A program made the position numbers and the translations under genes. From Bacteroidota bacterium (lineage in GTDB: Bacteria > Bacteroidota > Bacteroidia > Chitinophagales > Chitinophagaceae), in NCBI GenBank assembly GCA_947457085.1, contig CANGUS010000124.1, forward strand, positions 1 to 5,904: a DNA stretch of 5,904 nt, given 5' to 3'. Shown here piece by piece: positions 1 through 4,900 of the stretch. The notes under the pieces are model-generated. The model saw nothing but the letters and a program-made list of their open reading frames with translations, was not told the origin of the DNA and did no database searches. How positions within the stretch are numbered: position 1 is the first letter of the stretch; each line of letters begins with the position of its first letter.

Positions 1-1021
1 AACCACAACGAAAACCAAAACCTAAAGCTTGTGAGGTTTCCAATTCGAACGTCAAGGAAGCATCATTTAATTGCAATTTTTCCATACAACTGCGGAGCTC
101 CTCAAACTGGTCTGTTTCTACAGGATAAATACCAGCAAAAACCATTGGCTTCACGTCTTCAAAACCATGGATATTTTCTAAGCAAGGATTGGTTGTAGTA
201 GTGATCGTATCACCTACCTTAACTTCCTTCGCTACTTTTATACCAGTTATAATATAGCCCACATCACCAGCTCTAACTTCTTTTTTGGCTTCCATGCCCA
301 GTTTTAAAATACCTACTTCATCCGCTTCATATTCTATACCTGTATTGCTAAATTTAATTTTATCCCCTTTTTTGATAATGCCATTAAATACACGATAATA
401 TACGATAATCCCTCTGAAGCTATTAAATACACTGTCGAAAATTAATGCTTGTAAAGGAGCTGTTACATCTCCTTTTGGGGCAGGAATGCGTTCGATGATT
501 GCAGCTAATATGCCTTCAATACCAATCCCACTTTTACCCGAAGCTAATAAAATATCTTCTTCTTTGCAACCAATTAATTCAATTATTTGATCTTTAACTT
601 CAGGTATCATAGCACCTTCCATGTCGATTTTATTGATAACTGGAATGATTTCTAAATTATTTTCTACGGCTAAATATAAGTTAGATATTGTTTGTGCTTG
701 AATGCCTTGTGAAGCATCTACCAACAATAAAGCACCTTCGCAGGCTGCTAATGCACGACTTACTTCATAACTAAAGTCAACATGCCCTGGCGTATCAATT
801 AAATTAAAAACATATTCTTCTCCTTTGTAAGGATAATTAATTTGAATGGCATGGCTTTTAATCGTAATCCCTTTTTCACGTTCCAAATCCATATCATCCA
901 ATACTTGGTTTTGCATATCTCGTTCGCCAATTGTATGGGTAAACTCTAATAATCTGTCGGCGAGGGTACTCTTACCATGATCAATATGTGCAATAATGCA
1001 AAAGTTTCTTATGTTTTTCAT
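1..1021 (-). CDS. lepA: Elongation factor 4 (LepA), N-terminal 340 codons, truncated by window edge
   Basis: Translational GTPase of the LepA/EF4 family, a ribosome-associated factor implicated in back-translocation or in translation initiation and ribosome biogenesis. Reading from the ATG at 1021, all GTPase motifs are visible: G1 AHIDHGKS (residues 11-18), the G2 region GITI (51-54) after an EREK stretch, G3 DTPGH (76-80), G4 NKID (130-133) and a G5-like ASGKSG (160-165). A domain II beta-barrel follows (about 190-275), then the start of the LepA-specific region ending in GFGFRCG (334-340). The family is about 600 residues long, so roughly the last 260 lie beyond position 1. No frameshift is seen. 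The leader is A-rich with no Shine-Dalgarno. The gene has its own promoter (about 1067-1095), directly behind the terminator of the upstream PUR-protein gene, so it is probably transcribed separately. The MKNIRNFCIIAHIDHGKS start and the uninterrupted motif order distinguish it from EF-G, TypA and PrfC. Confidence 0.97.
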   Translation of the reverse strand, partial: MKNIRNFCIIAHIDHGKSTLADRLLEFTHTIGERDMQNQVLDDMDLEREKGITIKSHAIQINYPYKGEEYVFNLIDTPGHVDFSYEVSRALAACEGALLLVDASQGIQAQTISNLYLAVENNLEIIPVINKIDMEGAMIPEVKDQIIELIGCKEEDILLASGKSGIGIEGILAAIIERIPAPKGDVTAPLQALIFDSVFNSFRGIIVYYRVFNGIIKKGDKIKFSNTGIEYEADEVGILKLGMEAKKEVRAGDVGYIITGIKVAKEVKVGDTITTTTNPCLENIHGFEDVKPMVFAGIYPVETDQFEELRSCMEKLQLNDASLTFELETSQALGFGFRCG

Positions 1022-1066
1022 TCTAAATATTTATTTTTTCTATCTTATAAAAGATGAAATAGGTTG

Positions 1067-1095
1067 CAAAAGTATGTTTACTAAACCACTAAAAA
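1067..1095 (-). promoter_or_regulatory. Putative Bacteroidota-type promoter of lepA
   Basis: On the minus strand TACTTTTG (1074-1067) matches the Bacteroidota -7 consensus TAnnTTTG. The -33 position (consensus TTTG) is occupied by the T-run at 1098-1091, an imperfect match about 17 bases upstream. Transcription would begin near 1061, giving a leader of about 40 nt before the lepA ATG. Assigned by consensus match only. Confidence 0.5.
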
Positions 1096-1124
1096 AAATC
1101 CTGATTAGAAATCTAATCAGGATT
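1091..1124 (-). terminator. Intrinsic terminator of the PUR-protein gene
   Basis: A perfect 12-bp inverted repeat, AATCCTGATTAG (1097-1108) and CTAATCAGGATT (1113-1124), encloses a 4-nt loop. Read on the minus strand it is followed directly by eight T residues (complement of the A-run 1091-1098), as in a Rho-independent terminator. It starts 20 nt after the stop codon of the 1144-1566 gene. There is no comparable T-run in the plus direction, so it is oriented to the minus strand. Confidence 0.9.
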
Positions 1125-1143
1125 GAATATGATTATAAAATAA

Positions 1144-1566
1144 TTACCATTTATCTACTTCGATATCCAAATTATTTGGAATAACAGACTCAGAAGCAGT
1201 AGGGTTTACATCAGAAGCTGAATTTTGAGAAAATGTAGGAACATAGTTTTCATTTTCTTCGCCTTCAGGATATTCATGATTGAAAGCATCAAAATCAAAA
1301 TCAGGTAATAATTCTGTTTTTACATGATTGATTGCTTCGCCTAATGCTTTGTGAAACTTATTAAAATCTTCTTTATAAATATATATTTTGTGTCTTTCAT
1401 AACCATTGTCATCAAATCTTTTTTTACTTTCTGTTAAAGTAATAAAATAATCGTTTCCTTTTGTAGAGCGAACATCAAAAAAATAAGTTCTTCTTTTTCC
1501 GGCTTTTAAGCGTTGTGTGAAAAAAATTTCATTGTTACGTTCGTTGTTGTTGTTATCGTATGACAC
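1144..1566 (-). CDS. PUR-family (DUF3276) DNA/RNA-binding protein
   Basis: A 140-residue cytoplasmic protein with no signal peptide or membrane segment. Residues about 13-90 match the DUF3276/PUR-alpha-like domain: NEIFFTQRLKAGKRRTYFFD, then RSTKGNDYFITLTESKKRF, then a KIYIYKEDFNKF segment. PUR domains bind single-stranded nucleic acids; the best-studied bacterial member is BpuR of Borrelia. The tail (about 90-140) is acidic, low in complexity and probably disordered. The start codon is GTG (complement of 1564-1566): an in-frame TAA lies two codons upstream (1570-1572) and the MSYDNNNNER N-terminus resembles family starts, so GTG is the most likely choice. The leader AAAATAAAAA is A-rich with no Shine-Dalgarno. 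The gene is monocistronic, with a promoter at 1600-1629 and a strong terminator at 1091-1124. The nucleic-acid target cannot be inferred from the sequence. Confidence 0.88.
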   Translation of the reverse strand: MSYDNNNNERNNEIFFTQRLKAGKRRTYFFDVRSTKGNDYFITLTESKKRFDDNGYERHKIYIYKEDFNKFHKALGEAINHVKTELLPDFDFDAFNHEYPEGEENENYVPTFSQNSASDVNPTASESVIPNNLDIEVDKW

Positions 1567-1778
1567 TTTTTATTTTAATTTAGTGAGAAAATTGTAAAAC
1601 AAATATACTATAAGTTACAAGATGTCAAAATTTTTAATCATTTAATTTTATATTAAAATAAAATGAGCTATAAAAATCTGAATAAGGCATAATTCCCTTT
1701 TTTGAATATTTGAATTTATTGTTATGATTTTAAAAAATATATCGTAATATTACACTTACATTAACACAATATATAAGT
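1567..1778. other. Divergent AT-rich intergenic region
   Basis: This 212-bp gap separates the minus-strand PUR gene from the plus-strand barrel gene. The PUR side holds a clear promoter (1600-1629). For the barrel gene I find no good -7 box: TTTG at 1701-1704 followed 18 nt later by TATGATTT (1723-1730) is only a weak candidate. No small ORF, RNA gene or operator-like inverted repeat is evident. Confidence 0.7.
1600..1629 (-). promoter_or_regulatory. Bacteroidota-type promoter of the PUR-protein gene
   Basis: On the minus strand TTTG (1629-1626) and TATATTTG (1607-1600) match the Bacteroidota -33 TTTG and -7 TAnnTTTG elements exactly, with an 18-nt spacer close to the usual length. The predicted start near 1594 gives a leader of about 28 nt before the GTG codon at 1566. 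This is the best promoter match in the window. Confidence 0.65.
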
Positions 1779-2636
1779 ATGTTAAGAAAAATTTTATTCA
1801 TTTTACTTTTACCTATTGTAGTATCTGCTCAAAAACACCATGAAGTCGGTATTTTTGCAGGAACGTCTAGTTATTATGGCGATTTGCAAGATAAATTATT
1901 TCCTGAAGGTGGTTATAGAGCGTGTGGTGGGTTAACTTATAAATATTTTCCTCATCCGAGTGTAGGCTTTAGATTTGGCGCCACTTATGCTAGTTTATAT
2001 GGAGCAGACAGTTTATCAGCATCTACAGCTGTTAAGCGTAGAAATTTAAATTTTCAAACCAATATTTTTGAAGCTTCAGCAGGTATCGAAGCCAATATGA
2101 TTCCTGTAGATTTTGATGAATATAAATTCTCTCCATATGCTTTTGCAGGAATTGCCCTTTTTTATTACAATCCCTATACAATGGGTAACAATGATGAAAA
2201 AGTTTATTTACGTCCATTAAGTACTGAAGGTCAAGGATTAAGACAATACCCTGACAGACGAGTTTATAGCTTGGTTAATGTAGGATTTCCATTAGGATTT
2301 GGATTAAAAACTTTAATAGGAAACAAAGTATTAATTAGCACAGAAATTGGTTTCAGATATACTGCTACCGATTATTTAGATGATGTAAGTAAATCTTATG
2401 TAAACATGGACACATTATTTAAATACAAAGGAAAGCAAAGTGTTGATTTATCTTTTAGAACCGATGAATTGCCTAATTGGGATGGGAATTATCCAAATGA
2501 TAAATTTGTAAGAGGAAATAATATGAAAACCGATTGGTATTGGTTCGCAGGAATAAACATTGCTATTTATTTTGATGCATTTGGTAATCCTTTACGTTCT
2601 CTTAAAACGAGATGCCCAAGAAGAATATTTAGATAA
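1779..2636 (+). CDS. DUF6089-like outer-membrane beta-barrel protein
   Basis: A 285-residue exported protein. Residues 1-17 form a signal peptide (MLRK, a hydrophobic core, then SAQ), with cleavage likely after A17. The mature part opens with HEVGIFAGTSSYYGDL (21-36), the N-terminal signature of the DUF6089/OmpA-type barrel family of Bacteroidota. It continues with alternating aromatic and small residues in amphipathic strands, for example YKYFPHPSVGFRFGATYASL, YAFAGIALFYYNP, STEIGFRYTATDYLDD and WYWFAGINIAIYF. No OmpA peptidoglycan-binding domain follows, so it is barrel-only. Its cargo or role is unknown. After the last strand comes a short basic tail, CPRRIFR, instead of a plain terminal aromatic residue; there are two cysteines, C49 and C279. 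The ATG at 1779 is chosen because it immediately precedes the signal peptide. The gene stands alone, convergent with the Fe-S carrier unit and sharing its terminator. An unrelated porin-like barrel cannot be excluded. Confidence 0.82.
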   Translation: MLRKILFILLLPIVVSAQKHHEVGIFAGTSSYYGDLQDKLFPEGGYRACGGLTYKYFPHPSVGFRFGATYASLYGADSLSASTAVKRRNLNFQTNIFEASAGIEANMIPVDFDEYKFSPYAFAGIALFYYNPYTMGNNDEKVYLRPLSTEGQGLRQYPDRRVYSLVNVGFPLGFGLKTLIGNKVLISTEIGFRYTATDYLDDVSKSYVNMDTLFKYKGKQSVDLSFRTDELPNWDGNYPNDKFVRGNNMKTDWYWFAGINIAIYFDAFGNPLRSLKTRCPRRIFR

Positions 2637-2656
2637 TATCGTAATATAAAATACAT

Positions 2657-2688
2657 AAAAAATGTCCTGAATTTTCAGGACATTTTTT
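2657..2688. terminator. Bidirectional intrinsic terminator between convergent genes
   Basis: Inverted repeat AATGTCCTGA (2661-2670) and TCAGGACATT (2675-2684) with an ATTT loop. The stem can extend through flanking A and T residues (2657-2660 with 2685-2688). A T-run follows on the plus strand (2683-2688) and an A-run precedes (2657-2662), so it can terminate both the barrel gene ending at 2636 and the minus-strand operon ending at 2712. Confidence 0.88.
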
Positions 2689-2711
2689 ATGTTATTAAGC
2701 GATCATTTTAC

Positions 2712-3053
2712 TTATACAGCAAAGCTAGTGCCACAGCCACATGTGCTTGATGCATTAGGGTTTTTAAATGTAAAACCTCTAGAGTTTAAACCTCCTTCAA
2801 ATTCTATTTCCATACCAACTAAATACATTTCATGTCCTTTATTTAATACAACAGGAATCCCTTCCACATTGTACTCTTCATCAGCTGCTTCTTTTACATC
2901 ATATTCTAAAACATAGGTCATACCACTGCAACCGCCACCTTTTACACCCACTCTTAAATAGGGTTTTTCGGAAGTTTTAGTTGAATTTAATCGAGTGATT
3001 TCTGCAATTGCTCCAGCTGAAAAACGTACTGGAATTTTAGTTTCTATATCCAT
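2712..3053 (-). CDS. A-type iron-sulfur carrier protein (IscA/SufA/ErpA family)
   Basis: A 113-residue cytoplasmic protein of the HesB/IscA family, which receives Fe-S clusters and passes them to apo-enzymes. The three invariant cysteines are present: C42 in GGGCSGM (39-45), and C105 and C107 in TCGCGTSF (104-111). Length and fold pattern (an initial helix around FSAGAIAEITRL, then the strand LRVGVKGGGCSG) are normal for the family. It cannot be assigned to the IscA, SufA or ErpA subtype by eye; no isc or suf genes lie next to it here. It is the last gene of a three-gene minus-strand unit: its ATG (3053) is 4 nt after the stop of the DUF6438 gene, so translation probably depends on that transcript. 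A weak internal promoter (TATACTTG at 3084-3077) could also serve it. Transcription ends at the hairpin 2657-2688. Confidence 0.95.
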   Translation of the reverse strand: MDIETKIPVRFSAGAIAEITRLNSTKTSEKPYLRVGVKGGGCSGMTYVLEYDVKEAADEEYNVEGIPVVLNKGHEMYLVGMEIEFEGGLNSRGFTFKNPNASSTCGCGTSFAV

Positions 3054-3057
3054 TTTG

Positions 3058-3495
3058 TTATTCGTTTATTTTAGTCCAAGTATATTTTTTTACAATTTGA
3101 TCAATGTCATCGAATGTTTCTTGTAAATATTTCGGTCCGAAGTTGGCTCTGCCAATATTTTTTTCTCCAGATTTTAAGTTGATTTTATAAAACAACATTG
3201 ATATGTCTGATTGTTTTAAATCATACATATCCTTTGCGTTTTCAAAATCATTTCGTTCTAATTTTTTAAAGATTTTACTGATGTTCTTTTGACCAACATT
3301 TATTTTATATTTTCCTACATTGCCAACAAAGCGTAATCCAGTATATATAATAATCCCAGATGAATTTAATTGGTATTCATAAACAGGGCAGGTGCCTTTA
3401 CATCCTGTACGTTTCACTTCTAATGAAGTAATTTTCTTTTGAGAAAATAAAATAGATGGGATAGTAATGAGAAGAATAATTAGTGTCGTTTTCAT
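3058..3495 (-). CDS. Exported DUF6438-domain protein
   Basis: A 145-residue protein of unknown function. Residues 1-18 form a signal peptide (MKTT, a long Leu/Ile core, then LFS before Q19). There is no lipobox cysteine, so it is probably periplasmic or secreted rather than a lipoprotein. The mature part has the DUF6438 hallmark: a strand, then RTGCKGTCPVYEY (29-41), then a G-x-x-x-Y-x-G-L-R-F-V segment and GKYKI. The paired cysteines C32 and C36 (CxxxC) are the only two, so they may form a disulfide or bind a ligand. A helical segment with NISKIFKKLERNDFENAKD and a C-terminal YLQETFDDIDQIVKKY helix complete the domain. Its ATG overlaps the TAA stop of the upstream metalloprotease gene by one base at 3495, and it is 4 nt from the Fe-S carrier gene, implying translational coupling and one transcript. 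No catalytic motif is recognised. Confidence 0.8.
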   Translation of the reverse strand: MKTTLIILLITIPSILFSQKKITSLEVKRTGCKGTCPVYEYQLNSSGIIIYTGLRFVGNVGKYKINVGQKNISKIFKKLERNDFENAKDMYDLKQSDISMLFYKINLKSGEKNIGRANFGPKYLQETFDDIDQIVKKYTWTKINE

Positions 3496-4793
3496 TATTT
3501 ATTGATTAAAAATGATTTATTGATTTTGTAATTATTAATAGAAATAGATGCAATATACAGTCCATTCGGAAATTTAGATAATCCATCGACTGTAAAAATA
3601 GCTGTTTTCTCATTCACATAGGCTGTTTTTATTGTTTTCCCAGTCATGTCTTTAATCTCTATAACTGCATTCGTATAATCTAAATTTGAAAAGTTTACAA
3701 CCAGCGATTCAGAGGTTGGATTCGGAAATAAATTGATGAATGTAGAATAGGTATTTTCTTCAATTCCTGTAGGCACTCGAATACCCGTTCTAATATTAGT
3801 CAATACATTATACATAAAAGAAGATTGCCCTTTTGTAAATGCATTTTGACATCCTTCTGATGAATAATCCATATAATTTTCTACCATATCTGGTAAGTCC
3901 CCAGTTCCTTGATTGCAAGTATTTTTTGTTTTATTGCAATCACTGTTTGATTCATTATCTGCATGAGGTGTGTCTGTTATACCGTCATCTTCAAATCCAA
4001 AATCACCCTGACAAGCTCCTCCATCGTCGCCCCATATATGACGCAATCCTAAATAATGTCCAACTTCATGTACACAAGTTTTTCCTTTTAATCCATAGGT
4101 ACTCGCTCCCAGTGGCAATTTGCTTAAACCTCCAAATGCAATATAATCAATCACTACGCCATCTACTGCAACTGAAGAATAGGAACTTCCTGCACCCCAA
4201 TTGGGTAGTCCTGGAGGTGGATAAGCATAGCCTAGTAATTCACCTGCCTGTCCTGCAGGTAACGTAATATCACATACCCAAATATTTAAATTTTTAGTGG
4301 GTATTACCGCATCACTGCCTCCGTTATTGCTAATTTTAACATCATCGGCATAATTTTCTCCTGAAAAAAGATCAAAATCAAAAGTAAATCCTTGTACAGT
4401 GGTAGGTACTCTTTTAATTTGGGCTAAAACAAATTGCACATCAACCGGTCCAACGATGTTATTAAATATGCTTCTCGTATTGGTAGTATCTGCGTTTTTA
4501 CGAGCATATGTTTTGTTTAATATGTCTATTTGAGCGGTAATGTAACTGTCAGATAAATTTTCTGTGGCATTTTTGTAAACTACATGAACCACCACTGGAA
4601 TATAAATAATAGAGCCTCTTGTTTTATTGAGTGTGTTTGAATTTCCTATTTTATTTAACTCTTTTGAGTAACCTGGATTTTTTTGTTCAATAGATTTTAA
4701 AATCTCATGTGAACCACATTTATTTGTATTTTGTGCAGAAAGATTACTCAGTAGGAAAGAGCTTGTAATTAGTAAGAGGGTAAATTTTGTCAT
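3495..4793 (-). CDS. Secreted M43-type (pappalysin/cytophagalysin-like) zinc metalloprotease with T9SS sorting domain
   Basis: A 432-residue secreted protease. Residues 1-20 form a signal peptide (MTKFTLLL to NLSA, before Q21). A pro-region with C26 in KCGSHE follows, then a metzincin catalytic domain (about 62-335). The zinc motif HEVGHYLGLRH (242-252) supplies H242, H246 and H252 with catalytic E243; the Met-turn is VENYMDY with M308. Seven cysteines (26, 174, 240, 261, 286, 293, 315) suggest disulfides. Residues about 353-432 form a type A T9SS sorting domain, starting INLFPNPTSE and ending in a GLYIASI strand and KSFLINK. The protein is therefore exported by Sec, then carried across the outer membrane by the type IX system. 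The substrate cannot be predicted. An unusual in-frame LPAGQAG segment (178-184) is encoded by a GC-rich palindrome. It is the first gene of a unit with the DUF6438 and Fe-S carrier genes. Confidence 0.93.
   Translation of the reverse strand: MTKFTLLLITSSFLLSNLSAQNTNKCGSHEILKSIEQKNPGYSKELNKIGNSNTLNKTRGSIIYIPVVVHVVYKNATENLSDSYITAQIDILNKTYARKNADTTNTRSIFNNIVGPVDVQFVLAQIKRVPTTVQGFTFDFDLFSGENYADDVKISNNGGSDAVIPTKNLNIWVCDITLPAGQAGELLGYAYPPPGLPNWGAGSSYSSVAVDGVVIDYIAFGGLSKLPLGASTYGLKGKTCVHEVGHYLGLRHIWGDDGGACQGDFGFEDDGITDTPHADNESNSDCNKTKNTCNQGTGDLPDMVENYMDYSSEGCQNAFTKGQSSFMYNVLTNIRTGIRVPTGIEENTYSTFINLFPNPTSESLVVNFSNLDYTNAVIEIKDMTGKTIKTAYVNEKTAIFTVDGLSKFPNGLYIASISINNYKINKSFLINK
4242..4260. repeat. Candidate small GC-rich palindromic insertion within the protease gene
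   Basis: Inverted repeat ACCTGC (4242-4247) and GCAGGT (4255-4260) with a 7-nt spacer. The 19 bases hold 12 G/C in a strongly AT-rich gene and three CCTG copies. On the coding strand it encodes LPAGQAG (residues 178-184) between the conserved WVC (172-174) and LLGYA (186-190) of the M43 domain. In homologues as I remember them this link is about five residues; here it is eleven. This suggests an in-frame insertion of a short palindromic repeat. No second copy is present in the window, so the repeat status is inferred. Confidence 0.4.
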
Positions 4794-4810
4794 AATTGGA
4801 TATATTATTA

Positions 4811-4837
4811 CAAATATAATTTATCTATTTGTAGAAA
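4811..4837 (-). promoter_or_regulatory. Putative Bacteroidota-type promoter of the protease operon
   Basis: TATATTTG on the minus strand (4818-4811) matches the -7 consensus TAnnTTTG exactly. The -33 element is poor; TTTC (4837-4834) lies 15 nt upstream, shorter than usual. The start would be near 4805, giving a short leader of about 12 nt before the ATG at 4793. It would drive the protease, DUF6438 and Fe-S carrier genes. Confidence 0.45.
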
Positions 4838-4844
4838 TATGAAT

Positions 4845-4880
4845 TTTAGCGATTAATAAACATTAAGTTATCTACATTTG
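4845..4880 (+). promoter_or_regulatory. Putative Bacteroidota-type promoter of ispH
   Basis: TACATTTG (4873-4880) matches the -7 consensus TAnnTTTG exactly. The only -33-like sequence is TTTA (4845-4848), a one-base mismatch with a long 24-nt spacer. Transcription would begin near 4886, leaving a leader of about 15 nt before the ATG at 4901. Confidence 0.45.
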
Positions 4881-4900
4881 CTCAGAAAGTATAAATACGC

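Noticed and set aside
160..700. The LepA G5-like motif reads ASGKSG rather than the more common SAKTG.
   Set aside because: Substitutions here are, to my knowledge, normal among Bacteroidota LepA proteins, and the other GTPase motifs are intact.
996..1184. A 62-codon plus-strand open frame spanning the lepA start, the terminator and the end of the PUR gene.
   Set aside because: It runs through the terminator hairpin and two real genes on the other strand, and its composition is that of translated AT-rich noncoding DNA.
1739..2647. The 12-mer ATATCGTAATAT occurs directly repeated on both sides of the barrel gene (1739-1750 and 2636-2647), resembling flanking repeats of an inserted segment.
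   Set aside because: In AT-rich DNA of this length a few 12-base repeats are expected by chance. The copies do not extend further and the gene looks native.
2689..2916. A 75-codon plus-strand open frame opposite the Fe-S carrier gene, starting at the terminator.
   Set aside because: It overlaps a well-supported carrier gene with all three cysteines and begins inside the terminator hairpin region; it is a shadow frame.
3387..3396. A small GC-rich inverted repeat GGCAGGTGCC in the DUF6438 gene containing GCAGGT, as in the protease palindrome.
   Set aside because: It encodes the conserved GTCPV of the domain, so it is explained by protein conservation and is too short to be a copy of the candidate repeat.
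3839..4267. A 142-codon plus-strand open frame opposite the protease gene.
   Set aside because: It is fully antisense to a gene with clear catalytic motifs, its translation has no recognisable domain, and no -7 box was seen for it.
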